Assembly (NCBI GenBank): GCA_949289575.1
Contig: CASEOG010000005.1
Location: forward strand, 62,001-126,000
Direction: 5' to 3'
DNA: 64,000 nucleotides
Source of the DNA: an uncultured Spirochaetales bacterium
Lineage (GTDB): Bacteria; Spirochaetota; Spirochaetia; JAFGXN01
The position numbers and the translations under genes are program-made. The notes beneath the pieces were generated by a model, which was not told the origin of the DNA, searched no databases, and saw nothing but the letters and a program-made list of their open reading frames with translations. Shown in pieces: positions 17,329 to 26,521 of the stretch. Numbering within the stretch: the stretch's first letter is position 1; each line of letters starts with the position of its first letter.

Positions 17329-18324
17329 TTACTCCGCCGTTTTGACGGTGACTTTATCGTTATAGATTCCCTTTCCCCAATTATTCTCCCATGCCGTTTT
17401 CTGTGCCGCCGTCAGAAACAGATCCAGATTCTGCGTTACAGGACCGTCGTTCTGATATCCGCACATCAGATACCCCAGATTCGTATTTGCCGACACATCC
17501 AGTTCTGTCAGCTGATTGCCGTGGCAGCTCAGATTTACCAGCGCCATGTTTGCTTTCACATCAAGCTCCGTCAGCTGATTGTAACAGCAGTCCAGAGTCG
17601 TCAACGCTGTGTTCGCAGCCACATCAAGATCCGTCAGCTGATTGGAGAAGCACTTCAGAGTCGTCAGCGCCGTGTTTGCCGACACATCAAGATCCGTCAG
17701 CTGATTGTAACAGCAGTCCAGAGTCGTCAGCGCCGTGTTTGCCGACACATCCAGTTCTGTCAGCTGATTGCCGTAGCACAACAGCGTCGTCAGCCCGGTA
17801 AAGTATTCGATACCGGAAATGTCGGTCAACCCCTTTTCGGCTAATGACAATTCCGTAACCGCTGCCATCGCCGCTCTGTTTTCCGGCGTCAGCTTCACCG
17901 TACCGTCAGGCTCCACCGTCCATCCGCACTGAGTGTCCACCGCTTTGATGAAAGCCGTGTTACCGATACGAGGCCAGGCTGCCGACAGGCGGCACCCGGC
18001 CGCCTTACCGCCGTCTGCCGTTGCCGCCAAAACCGTCACGCTCCCCTCTTTTTCGACCGTCACCGTACAGCGGCCGTCTCCATGGTCTTTCACCGTTGCC
18101 GCACCTGCCGGTACGCCACTCCAGTGAACCGTTTTGACCGTGGCGTTTGCCGGCGCCACGACGGCTTTTAACGTCACCGATTCCCCGACCATCATGTTGA
18201 CTGTTGTCCGGTCGAGAGTGACACCGTTCACCGGCACCGCTTCCGGCTCACAGGCGCTCAGCATCAGTATGACCGCCGTAACGGCTGTCTGTATTGTCCG
18301 ATAGACTGTTTTTGCCTTCATCAT
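17329..18324 (-). CDS. Ig-like (BIG2) and leucine-rich-repeat lipoprotein
   Basis: The ATG at 18324 follows GGGAGG and gives 331 residues; the in-frame extension further upstream has no ribosome site. The signal peptide ends in L-M-L-S-A-C, a lipobox. A BIG2 Ig-like domain follows (GVTLDRTTVNMMVGESVTL). After it come five near-identical 21-residue LRRs with the core L-T-T-L-x-C-x-x-N-Q-L-T-x-L-D-V-S-A-N-T-A. At DNA level these are 63-bp tandem repeats between about 17480 and 17800. Such proteins sit on the outer surface and often bind host or plant polymers; the ligand here is unknown. It is a paralogue of the next gene upstream. Confidence 0.82.
   Translation of the reverse strand: MMKAKTVYRTIQTAVTAVILMLSACEPEAVPVNGVTLDRTTVNMMVGESVTLKAVVAPANATVKTVHWSGVPAGAATVKDHGDGRCTVTVEKEGSVTVLAATADGGKAAGCRLSAAWPRIGNTAFIKAVDTQCGWTVEPDGTVKLTPENRAAMAAVTELSLAEKGLTDISGIEYFTGLTTLLCYGNQLTELDVSANTALTTLDCCYNQLTDLDVSANTALTTLKCFSNQLTDLDVAANTALTTLDCCYNQLTELDVKANMALVNLSCHGNQLTELDVSANTNLGYLMCGYQNDGPVTQNLDLFLTAAQKTAWENNWGKGIYNDKVTVKTAE
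17482..17796. repeat. 63-bp tandem repeat encoding LRRs
   Basis: Five consecutive 63-bp units encode the 21-residue leucine-rich repeats of the lipoprotein. Units are highly alike at DNA level (the phrase GTCAGCTGATT recurs in each), so recombination could change the copy number. Confidence 0.7.
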
Positions 18325-18400
18325 TATCCTCCCTGCGGCTGCACCGCATCGTATTTTTTCCGCTTCCACCGTCGAACCGTTTAACGACCCGGCTCTCTCT

Positions 18401-20098
18401 TTAATTCGCATCCCGAACATCAACATCAGCGTTATCGGGTTTATTTCCCCAATCCGAGATCCATAAAGTTTTCTGAGTTTGTGTCAACGTCAGTGTTAAC
18501 CGTCCTGTCGTCTGTTTTCCGCAGAAAAGTGAAACCAACTTCGTGTTTGCGCTCACATCCAACGTCTTCAGCTGATTTCCGGTACACAGCAGCTCAACTA
18601 ATGCTTCATTTTTTGACACATGCAGCCCTAAAAGCTGATTATCGCTGCAATTCAAATTGGTCAGTGCCGTGTTCGCCGATAACTCCAGTCCTTGAAGATT
18701 ATTGGCAGAACAATACAGGCGTTTCAGACCGGTAAAGTATTCGATACCGGAAAGGTTGGTCAATCCTTTACCGGACAAATTCAATTCCTCAACAGACTGA
18801 ATCCGATTCTTATTCTCCGGCGACAGACAGACAAGGCCCGTCGGTGTTTTTGTCCACCGGCACTGATCGCCGACCGCACTGATAAAATTGAAATTTTTTA
18901 TGGCTTCTTCAAACACCCTGACCCGGACTTCGGCCGTTTTGCCGCCGCTGACCGTTGTCACCGTTACCACAGCCTCACCGGCGGCAACGGGTTTAACGCC
19001 GCAGCTTCCGTATCCGTTATCGGTCAGCGCCAAAACCCCTTGCGGTTCGACGCTCCAGCTGACCGTTTTGTCGGCGGCCCAATCCGGCTTCACCGTGGCC
19101 GTCAGCGTTACCGTACCGTCGGCAAATGTCGCATCAAAATCTCCTCTATCCAGCGTCACTCCGCTGACCGCCGGCGAACCGGTTACTTTGATGCTGACAG
19201 ACTTGTTGAAAGGATCATTCTTCCATTTATCTTCCCATAACACAACCTGTTCTTCCGTCAAAATCAGCGTCGCGGCTCCGTAGCATTTCAGGGAATCCAA
19301 TGCCGAAACCGCCGTTATATCCAGTTCTTTCAGCGGATTGCCGTAGCACCACAGAGTCGTCAGCGCCGGGCAGTTCGAGACATCCAGTTCTTCCAGCTGA
19401 TTGTAGTCGCATTCCAACGTCGTCAGCGCCGGGCAGTTCGAGACATCCAATGATGTCAGCTGATTGTTATTCCTACAAACCAGTGTCGTCAGCGCCGTAC
19501 GACCCGACACGTTCAGCAATGTCAGCGAAGTACTAACGCAACTCAGATATGTCAGTCCGGTAAAGTGTTCGATACCGGAGAGGTCGGTACAATTACTACC
19601 ACTGAATTTCAGTTCCGTAACCGTCCGAATTGTTTCCCGGTTTTCCGGCGTCAGCTTCACCGTACCGTCGATCTCTTTTGTCCACCCCACAGGATCTCCT
19701 GCCGCCGCTGTCTGAGATTCCACTTCGTTAATCAAATAAAGATTGTCGATTCGCGGCCAGAGAACCGAAAGCTGACAGTGAGCCATCCTGCCGCCGTCCG
19801 CCGTCACCGCCGTTACGACAACTTCGTCTTCGTTTTCCGCTTTCACCGTGCAGCGGCCGTCTTTATGATCGGTCGCGTATACACGGCCCTGCGCAACAAC
19901 AACCCAGTTCACCGTTTTCACCGTGGCGTTTGCCGGTTCCACCGCAGCCTTTAATGTCACCGATTCGCCGGGCATCATGTTGACTGTTGTTTGGTCGAGC
20001 GTCACGCCGGTGACCGGTACCGGTTCTTTGCAGGCAAAGAAAACCGCTGCCAGCATCACGGCCATTACCGTGACGAAAATATTTCTCTTTTTGTTCAT
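18401..20098 (-). CDS. Two-module BIG2/LRR lipoprotein
   Basis: The 565-residue protein has a signal peptide ending in A-V-F-F-A-C (lipobox). The mature part is duplicated: a BIG2 Ig-like domain (VTGVTLDQTTVNMMPGES), an LRR stretch of 21-residue units (L-T-T-L-E-C-D-Y-N-Q-L-E-E-L-D-V-S-N-C-P-A), a second BIG2 domain (VSGVTLDRGDFDATF) and a second, shorter LRR stretch. The first domain is nearly identical to that of the neighbouring gene, so both arose by duplication. It is likely a surface-exposed adhesin-like lipoprotein. A good promoter lies upstream. Confidence 0.82.
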   Translation of the reverse strand: MNKKRNIFVTVMAVMLAAVFFACKEPVPVTGVTLDQTTVNMMPGESVTLKAAVEPANATVKTVNWVVVAQGRVYATDHKDGRCTVKAENEDEVVVTAVTADGGRMAHCQLSVLWPRIDNLYLINEVESQTAAAGDPVGWTKEIDGTVKLTPENRETIRTVTELKFSGSNCTDLSGIEHFTGLTYLSCVSTSLTLLNVSGRTALTTLVCRNNNQLTSLDVSNCPALTTLECDYNQLEELDVSNCPALTTLWCYGNPLKELDITAVSALDSLKCYGAATLILTEEQVVLWEDKWKNDPFNKSVSIKVTGSPAVSGVTLDRGDFDATFADGTVTLTATVKPDWAADKTVSWSVEPQGVLALTDNGYGSCGVKPVAAGEAVVTVTTVSGGKTAEVRVRVFEEAIKNFNFISAVGDQCRWTKTPTGLVCLSPENKNRIQSVEELNLSGKGLTNLSGIEYFTGLKRLYCSANNLQGLELSANTALTNLNCSDNQLLGLHVSKNEALVELLCTGNQLKTLDVSANTKLVSLFCGKQTTGRLTLTLTQTQKTLWISDWGNKPDNADVDVRDAN

Positions 20099-20149
20099 CG
20101 AAACCTATCTGAAAACTCCGGCGAGTTTTTATTTTTTTCTTTTAAAATG

Positions 20150-20178
20150 ATTGTATACCGGTATCCGGTCAAAATCAA
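20150..20178 (-). promoter_or_regulatory. Predicted sigma-70 promoter of the LRR lipoprotein
   Basis: On the minus strand TTGATT (20173-20178), a 17-bp spacer and TACAAT (20150-20155). The -35 box touches the last bases of the hybrid kinase gene. Confidence 0.6.
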
Positions 20179-20179
20179 G

Positions 20180-22738
20180 TCAGAAATCCGATTGTCCGAT
20201 CAGTTCATCCAGCTTCCGGTAAAGCGCCGGGAAATCAATCGGTTTGGAAATATGGGCATTCATACCCGCTTCGGTGGTCACGGCAATGTCTTCGGCAAAA
20301 GCGTTGGCGGTCACCGCCACAATCGGCACGGAAACGGCGTCGGGCCGGTCGAGCGCACGGATGCGGCGGACCGCCTCGCAGCCGTCCATCACCGGCATCT
20401 GCATATCCATCAGCACGGCGGCAAACGTTCCGGGTGCCGATTCTTCAAACAGCTCCAGTGCCCGCCGGCCGTTTTCGGCGGAGGTCATCTCAAACCCGGC
20501 CGACACCAGCATCTCTTCGGCCATTAACCGGTTAATGGCGTTGTCTTCCGCCAGCAGAAGCCGTCGCCCCCGCCCGGGACACCCTTCGTCCGTTCCGGCC
20601 GAAGGGCCCTTCCCGCTTTCGGCCGCGGCCGTTGCGGGAGCGGATGTGTCGGAGACCGGTGCCGCCGCTTCCAGCGGCACGGTGACGGTAAAGCGCGAAC
20701 CTTCTCCCGGAGCACTTTTTACCGTGATTTTTCCGTCCATCTGCGTCACCAGACTTTTGACAATCGACATTCCGAGTCCGGTCCCGCCGACACTCTCGGC
20801 ACCGAAGCGACTTTCCCTCTCGTACGGCTCGAACACTTTTTCGACAAATTCGGGACTCATACCGATTCCGTCATCTTCGATGACAAACTGGTAACGGGAA
20901 TAACCGCCGGTTTCGAACTGTTTCACCTGAAAAGAGATCCGTCCGCCCCGTTCCGTAAATTTAAACGCATTGGAGAGCAGGTTGTTGAGAATCTGACTGA
21001 TGCGCAGCGGGTCGCCGACAACCCGGCTGTCGCGGATATCGGTCTCGACGGTGAACTCTTTTTCGTTCTTTTCCGCCTGAATCCGGAAAATCGAAACCGT
21101 TTCTTCGATGGTTTCTTTTAAGTCAAACGGCTGCTGACTGATCGTCACCTTTCCGTGGCGGATGCGGGACATCTCCAGAATATCATTAATCAAATCCAGA
21201 AGCTGACGTCCGGCAATACGGATCCGATCCAGAAGCTCTTTGACTTTGCCGGGATTGTCGGTTTGTCTCTGCGCCAGCTCGGACAAACCGATCACGGCAT
21301 TCAGAGGCGTTCTCATATCGTGAGACATACTGCTGAAGAAAGAGCTCTGTGTCTCCTCGCTGCGGCGGGCCGCTTCGAGAGCCTCCTCCAAAAGGCGTGT
21401 TTTCTGCAGCTGCCAAACCTTTTCCCGTTCCACCTCGCGAAAGCAGAGAACCGCTTCGCCGGAATTCAGTGTATCATCGAAGAGAACCCGAACATTGACC
21501 CACTTGTACCCGTCATCAAAAAGACGCCGGAAATCACCGCCGAAATCGTAAACTTTCTTCTCCATCAGTCCGGCCAGATTCTCGACCGAAAAACTGTCGA
21601 GAAAATCGCGGCAGGCACTCGGCTCGATAATTTCCCGCATAACGTCCAAAAGCCGTTCGTAATCACCTCTGACCGGCAGCCGTTTCAGGACATACTCCGA
21701 TCCTTTAATGATTTCGTAAGAGGCATCGTTGACATTGACGCGGTACAGAGCGTAATAGGAATTCCCCAAAACGCGAACGGTTTCGTTACTGCGTCCGATT
21801 TTATGCTGCAGACGCCAATCGCGCACCGAAAGAAAAAGCGTCATCATCAGAAAACAGGCGAAGAACAGCGAAAAGACGGCAATCAGACGGTTCAGTTCAC
21901 CGAGAATTTCATGAAACGGGATGGTGATAATCGCTTTCCAACCGTTCGGCAGTTCGTTATAATAGACTCCTTTTTTGACTCCGGACGGATCGTAGAGAAC
22001 GGAGTCGTATTCATCATGAAGTCCCAGTGAGATTTCTTTCAGAATTTCCCGGACATACTCGGCCTCTTCCTCGTCATCGTGAGTCGATTCTCCGGTCGAA
22101 TAGAGAACGGTTCCCCGTCTGTCGCACAGATAGTAAGAACTCCCCTCCGGAAGCTCTGCCGTTCTCAATGTCAGACGGAAATTTTCGGGAAAGACATCGA
22201 AAGCCAGCACGCAGCCGCTTTGCGTTCCCATCTGGGCAATGGTTATCACCGGCTTTCCTGTAATCGCATCCTGATACGCATCTGTAAAAACAACATTGCC
22301 GTTTGCATCCACCGCCCGCCGGTACCAGTCCGCCGCTTCGACATTGTATGTATCGTCGTCGGCCCAGGGGCGTGCCGCTATGATTTTTCCGTTAATGACG
22401 GCATAGGGATCGACCGTGTTTTTTCCCAGAACGCCCTCCACCCGGTTGAAAAAAATTTCCATCCGGTTTTGAATCCGTTCTTCATTCCAAAAGGAGGCGG
22501 TTTGCGTATCGATATACCGGGTTGCGATTTGGATCAGTGTCTGATAAACGGCAATATTGTTCTGTTCTTCGGCGGCGTAACTGAGAGCAACAGCTGTTCC
22601 CATCCGCTGTGTGTTCTGCAGCAAATCCTGTCTCAAAAGCAGGACGCAGACAGCCGACAGAACAGCAAACAGAATAACGGGAAGAAAACTGCCGCGCAGG
22701 CGAATGACCGTTCGCAGATCTCTTCTTTTTTTCATCAA
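20180..22738 (-). CDS. Membrane hybrid histidine kinase with receiver domain
   Basis: The 852-residue protein has a transmembrane segment near residues 16-33, a large extracytoplasmic sensor region of the Cache type (about 40-285) and a second transmembrane segment near 290-312. A PAS-like linker follows. The HisKA box SSMSHDMRTPLNAVIGL carries the phospho-acceptor H473, and the HATPase has the N box NNLLSNAFKF and G boxes (GIGMS, GGTGLGMSIV). A C-terminal receiver domain has the phospho-acceptor D778 in LMDMQMPVMDG. It is the last of three overlapping genes with an Hpt protein and an HD-GYP regulator, which together make up a phosphorelay. The stimulus is unknown. Confidence 0.92.
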   Translation of the reverse strand: MMKKRRDLRTVIRLRGSFLPVILFAVLSAVCVLLLRQDLLQNTQRMGTAVALSYAAEEQNNIAVYQTLIQIATRYIDTQTASFWNEERIQNRMEIFFNRVEGVLGKNTVDPYAVINGKIIAARPWADDDTYNVEAADWYRRAVDANGNVVFTDAYQDAITGKPVITIAQMGTQSGCVLAFDVFPENFRLTLRTAELPEGSSYYLCDRRGTVLYSTGESTHDDEEEAEYVREILKEISLGLHDEYDSVLYDPSGVKKGVYYNELPNGWKAIITIPFHEILGELNRLIAVFSLFFACFLMMTLFLSVRDWRLQHKIGRSNETVRVLGNSYYALYRVNVNDASYEIIKGSEYVLKRLPVRGDYERLLDVMREIIEPSACRDFLDSFSVENLAGLMEKKVYDFGGDFRRLFDDGYKWVNVRVLFDDTLNSGEAVLCFREVEREKVWQLQKTRLLEEALEAARRSEETQSSFFSSMSHDMRTPLNAVIGLSELAQRQTDNPGKVKELLDRIRIAGRQLLDLINDILEMSRIRHGKVTISQQPFDLKETIEETVSIFRIQAEKNEKEFTVETDIRDSRVVGDPLRISQILNNLLSNAFKFTERGGRISFQVKQFETGGYSRYQFVIEDDGIGMSPEFVEKVFEPYERESRFGAESVGGTGLGMSIVKSLVTQMDGKITVKSAPGEGSRFTVTVPLEAAAPVSDTSAPATAAAESGKGPSAGTDEGCPGRGRRLLLAEDNAINRLMAEEMLVSAGFEMTSAENGRRALELFEESAPGTFAAVLMDMQMPVMDGCEAVRRIRALDRPDAVSVPIVAVTANAFAEDIAVTTEAGMNAHISKPIDFPALYRKLDELIGQSDF

Positions 22739-23088
22739 AGTGTCTCCAGTGCGGCCAGCGTTTCGCGGTAAACCGGCCTCATCTCCTCAAAAAGGCGGGT
22801 AGCCGTATCGGTATCACCCCGCTTCAAGGCATCCGAAAGGGGAGCCGCCGCCCGGTACAACTCTTCCAGACAGAGATTTCCGCAGACGCCTTTTAGGGTA
22901 TGCGCCGCCTGAAAGGCCGCATCGGTATCGCCGGCGGCCAGTGCCTGCTCCAAAAGCAGGTAACTTTCATCGGCGGGAAACATCGCCAGCAGCCGAAGGG
23001 CCGTCTGACGTCCGCAGCCGCCGTTTTCCAATGCCGCAAGCCATGATTCGGCCCGCTCCCGCGGCGAAAGGGGCAACGCACCGCTCAT
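22735..23088 (-). CDS. Hpt-domain phosphotransfer protein
   Basis: The 117-residue all-helical protein contains AAHTLKGVCGN with the phosphorylatable H63, the signature of histidine phosphotransfer domains. It would shuttle phosphate between the receiver domain of the hybrid kinase and that of the HD-GYP regulator. It overlaps both neighbours by four bases (ATGA type), so the three are made together. Confidence 0.9.
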   Translation of the reverse strand: MSGALPLSPRERAESWLAALENGGCGRQTALRLLAMFPADESYLLLEQALAAGDTDAAFQAAHTLKGVCGNLCLEELYRAAAPLSDALKRGDTDTATRLFEEMRPVYRETLAALETL

Positions 23089-24182
23089 TCGGCAGCCCTT
23101 TCGCCGTTGAGGTAGAGAGCCCGGATTTGCGGTTCGATTTCCGCAAAAGCGTTCAGCAGTTCCGGATTAAAAACGCCGCATTCTCCGTTTTGAATCATCC
23201 CGACCGCCTTATCGAAACCGAAGGCGTCTTTGTAAACCCGTTTGCTGACCAGTGCGTCGTAAACATCGGCAAGAGAAACCACTTGGGCGGGGACGGAAAG
23301 AGCGCTGCCCTTTAATCCTTCCGGATAACCGCGGCCGTCCCACCGCTCGTGATGATGAAGGGCTATATCATAAGCATAGCGGAACGCTTCGTGTTTGCGC
23401 ATCTGCGGGATCTTTTCGAGAAGCAGAGCTCCCTGCGTCGTGTGCGTTTTCATGATTTCAAACTCTTCGGGCGTCAATCGACCCGGTTTATTGAGAATCG
23501 CATCGCCGACCGCAATTTTACCGACATCGTGCATAATCGAGGCCAACGCAATCTGACGAATCTCTTCATCGGAATACCCTTTTCCCAATGCCGTCTCTTT
23601 CAAAATCAATTCGGTAATGTCGTGAATCCGGCGGACATGTGTTCCCGATTCCCCGCTTCGGAATTCGATAGCCGTCGCCAACGCCTCAATCATTCCCCAG
23701 TTCAGTTCGGCAATCCGTTCCGCCTGACGCACGATTTCCGACTGCTGCCGTTCAACCGAATTTTCCAACCGGCGTCTGGCTCGAAAAAGCTCAATCACCG
23801 TCTCCACCCGTCTTTTGACAATAAACGGAATCACCGGTTTTCCGATGACATCCATAACGCCCAGTCCGTACGCTTCCCTCATCACGGTATTGTTCGGATC
23901 TCCCGTAATCAGAAAAACCGGTATCTGCGTCAGAATCCCCTTCTCTTTCAGCTTATACAACACTTCGATGCCGTCCATTTCCGGCATCACGACATCGAGC
24001 AAAACGGCACAAATCCGATTCCGATGGGTCTCAAGCACCTGAAGTCCGAGACGCCCGTTACGCGCCTCCAAAATTCGGTAATCCTTGTCGAAAATATCGG
24101 CAAGAACGGCCGCATTGATATCGTTGTCCTCGACAATCAGAATCGTATCCGCATCACATAAACTTTTTGACTTTTCTGTCAT
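23085..24182 (-). CDS. Response regulator with HD-GYP phosphodiesterase domain
   Basis: The 365-residue protein has an N-terminal receiver domain (acidic pocket E-D-N at 18-20, phospho-acceptor D63 in LLDVVMPEMDG). A coiled linker leads to an HD-GYP domain with H218-D219 in IMHDVGKIAV, HHHERWDGRGYPEGL (G285-Y286-P287) and the following S-L-A-D-V-Y-D-A-L. All metal-binding residues that I can place are present, so it should hydrolyse cyclic di-GMP in response to phosphorylation. It is first in the operon with the Hpt and hybrid kinase genes. Confidence 0.92.
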   Translation of the reverse strand: MTEKSKSLCDADTILIVEDNDINAAVLADIFDKDYRILEARNGRLGLQVLETHRNRICAVLLDVVMPEMDGIEVLYKLKEKGILTQIPVFLITGDPNNTVMREAYGLGVMDVIGKPVIPFIVKRRVETVIELFRARRRLENSVERQQSEIVRQAERIAELNWGMIEALATAIEFRSGESGTHVRRIHDITELILKETALGKGYSDEEIRQIALASIMHDVGKIAVGDAILNKPGRLTPEEFEIMKTHTTQGALLLEKIPQMRKHEAFRYAYDIALHHHERWDGRGYPEGLKGSALSVPAQVVSLADVYDALVSKRVYKDAFGFDKAVGMIQNGECGVFNPELLNAFAEIEPQIRALYLNGERAAE

Positions 24183-24203
24183 ATATCATCTTCCGATAAT
24201 CTC

Positions 24204-24232
24204 AATTTAATATCCGAGCCGAAAAAAGTCAA
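24204..24232 (-). promoter_or_regulatory. Predicted promoter of the phosphorelay operon
   Basis: On the minus strand TTGACT (24227-24232), a 17-bp spacer and TAAATT (24204-24209), about 22 bp upstream of the ATG at 24182. Confidence 0.6.
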
Positions 24233-24296
24233 GAAACCGCTTCCGTCAGAAAAATTTCGCTTGACTTTTGAACCTGCCGGCCTGAAAATAAAATAT

Positions 24297-24318
24297 AAAG
24301 CCGAGGTGAACCGGCTTT
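24297..24318 (+). other. Leader hairpin before the EF-G-like gene
   Basis: AAAGCCG (24297-24303) pairs with CGGCTTT (24312-24318) in the 5' leader of the EF-G-like gene. There is no T tract behind it, so it is not a plain terminator; a role in mRNA stability or control is only a guess. Confidence 0.35.
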
Positions 24319-24361
24319 GTCTCATCGAATCCGATTCGCCCGACACTGTAAGGAGTCGAAT

Positions 24362-26449
24362 ATGGGATTTGCAACCAAAGAACTGAGAAATGTCGCGATT
24401 GTCGGACACGGCGGAACCGGCAAAACAACACTGCTGGAACAGATGCTGTTTAACGCCGATGTCATTTCAAAAGCGGAAACCGTCGAAAGCGGGAAAACCG
24501 TCAGCGACTTTACCGAAGAAGAAATCACACATAAAACTTCTATCTATACCTCACTGACCCATTTGATGTGGAACCGTCATAAAATGAATTTTCTCGATAC
24601 GCCGGGCGCTTCCGGATTCATCGGAGAGGTCATTATCGGACTGCGTTCGTGCGAATCGGCACTGGTCGTTATCGATGCCAAAAGCGGTGTGCAGATCGAA
24701 ACGCTGAAAATCTGGCGGCGGCTCAACCAGAGAGAAAAACCGCGGGCTGTTTTCGTCAACAAAATGGACGGCGACAACGCCGACTACTTCGCGGTTATCG
24801 AGGATTTGCGCACCAAATTCAAAAAGAACTTTGTCCCGGTTACCATTCCCATCGGAGCCGGAAAAGATTTTAAGGGAATTATCAACCTGATTGAAGAGAA
24901 AGCGTATCTGGTTCACGACCCGTCGAAAAAGGATGTCGCTTCGCCGATTCCCGAAGAAATGAAAGAGCTGGTGGCCGAAATGCGCGAACAGATGATCGAG
25001 CTGGCGGCCGAGGGAGCCGACGATTTAATCGAAAAATATTTCAACGAAGGCACGCTGAGCGAAGACGATATCCGCAAAGGGCTGAAACTGGGCATCCGCA
25101 GCACGCGGGTTGTGCCGGTGATGTGCGGAAGCGCCGTTCTCAACAACGGAATCGCCTCGTTTCTCAACTTTCTCGAAATCGTGGCGCCCTCTCCCGATGC
25201 GGTTCACGAAAAAGGAATCGACGAAGCGGGCGAAAAGGTCGATTTGACCATTTCTTCGGAAGGGCCGGTTTCGTTAATGGTCATCAAAACCAAGTTCGAC
25301 AAATTTGCGGGAAAACTTTCCTACATTAAAATGATGAGCGGTGTTCTGAAGCCGGATGCCGAACTGGTCGATCTCAATACGGGAGCCAAAATCAAAGTCG
25401 GCAAACTCTACAACGTGCAGGGGAAGAAACTGATTGAAATGGATCTGCTGTCGGCCGGCGCCATCGGTGCCCTGTCGAAAATCGACGGTATCGCCACCAA
25501 CCACACGCTGGCCGAAGCCGGCTTTCCGTACCGTTACCACAACCTGCGTCTGCCGCACCCGACCTACGCGGTCGCCATCAGTGCCAAAGACAAAAAAGAC
25601 GAAGACAAACTCAACGAATTTCTGCAGAAAGCGGGACAGCAGGATTTAACCTTCACCATGCGTTACAACCCCGAAACACGCGAAACGGTTGTCTCCGCCA
25701 TGGACGAAATGCACCTCAACACGGTATTGGAAAACGCCCTCGACAAAAACAAAATCGCCTACGAAACCAAAATCCCGAAAATCGCCTACCGCGAAGCGAT
25801 TACCAAACCGTGCGAGGCCGAATACACCCACAAAAAACAGTCGGGCGGTCACGGCCAGTACGCGAAAGTGGTCATGCGTTTCGAACCGCTGGAACGGGGG
25901 TCCGCTTTCGAATTTGTCAACGAAATCAAAGGCGGTGCCGTCGGTAAAAACTACATGCCGGGCATCGAAAAAGGGCTGCTGGAAGCGATGGAACGCGGTT
26001 TCCTGGCCGGTTACCCGCTTGTCGATTTGAAAGCGACCATCTACGACGGTAAAGAGCACCCGGTCGATTCCTCCGAAATGGCGTTTAAGCTGGCCGCCCG
26101 CGGCTGTCTGCGCGAAGCGCTGAAAAACGGCGGCGCGGTGATGCTCGAGCCGATTATGCTGATGCACGTTTTTGCCGACGAAAGCTACATCGGTGAGATT
26201 CTCTCCAATCTTTCGTCGAAACGGGCCCGCATTCAGGGACAGGAATCCGTCGGCGGCGGCATTACGCAGATTGTCGCCGAAGTGCCGCAGGGAGAAATCC
26301 AGCGTTACGCCATCGAACTGAAAGCGCTCACCTCCGGAACCGGTTCCTACGAAGTCGATTTTTCGCACTACAGCCCGGTTTCCGGGAAACTGGCCGAAGC
26401 GATTATCGAGGAAGGCCGTTCGCGCATGAGTGCCGACGAAGAGGAATAA
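24362..26449 (+). CDS. Elongation factor G-like GTPase (EF-G2 type)
   Basis: The ATG at 24362 follows AAGGAG and gives 695 residues, the usual EF-G length. GTPase motifs are G1 GHGGTGKTT (15-23), G3 D-T-P-G and G4 NKMD. Domains II-V follow, including the domain IV region with SGGHGQYAKV. The switch I segment reads ESGKTVSDFTEEEITHKTS and lacks the R-G-I-T-I of true EF-G. This places it with the EF-G-like (EF-G2) proteins, which occur beside a normal fusA and whose role in translation is less clear. It is followed by a strong terminator. Confidence 0.85.
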   Translation: MGFATKELRNVAIVGHGGTGKTTLLEQMLFNADVISKAETVESGKTVSDFTEEEITHKTSIYTSLTHLMWNRHKMNFLDTPGASGFIGEVIIGLRSCESALVVIDAKSGVQIETLKIWRRLNQREKPRAVFVNKMDGDNADYFAVIEDLRTKFKKNFVPVTIPIGAGKDFKGIINLIEEKAYLVHDPSKKDVASPIPEEMKELVAEMREQMIELAAEGADDLIEKYFNEGTLSEDDIRKGLKLGIRSTRVVPVMCGSAVLNNGIASFLNFLEIVAPSPDAVHEKGIDEAGEKVDLTISSEGPVSLMVIKTKFDKFAGKLSYIKMMSGVLKPDAELVDLNTGAKIKVGKLYNVQGKKLIEMDLLSAGAIGALSKIDGIATNHTLAEAGFPYRYHNLRLPHPTYAVAISAKDKKDEDKLNEFLQKAGQQDLTFTMRYNPETRETVVSAMDEMHLNTVLENALDKNKIAYETKIPKIAYREAITKPCEAEYTHKKQSGGHGQYAKVVMRFEPLERGSAFEFVNEIKGGAVGKNYMPGIEKGLLEAMERGFLAGYPLVDLKATIYDGKEHPVDSSEMAFKLAARGCLREALKNGGAVMLEPIMLMHVFADESYIGEILSNLSSKRARIQGQESVGGGITQIVAEVPQGEIQRYAIELKALTSGTGSYEVDFSHYSPVSGKLAEAIIEEGRSRMSADEEE

Positions 26450-26465
26450 TCGCGACACTTTTTTG

Positions 26466-26494
26466 AGCCGGTTCCGGTCGGAACCGGCTTTTTT
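26466..26494 (+). terminator. Intrinsic terminator after the EF-G-like gene
   Basis: AGCCGGTTCC (26466-26475) pairs with GGAACCGGCT (26480-26489), with a TCGG-like loop and a following T tract, 16 bp after the stop codon. Confidence 0.85.
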
Positions 26495-26521
26495 CGAGAA
26501 TCATTTTATCGAGGAGAACGA

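Noticed and set aside
25646..26458. 270-codon minus-strand open frame inside the EF-G-like gene
   Set aside because: The plus-strand frame encodes a complete conserved GTPase; the opposite frame has no recognisable domain and no start signal.
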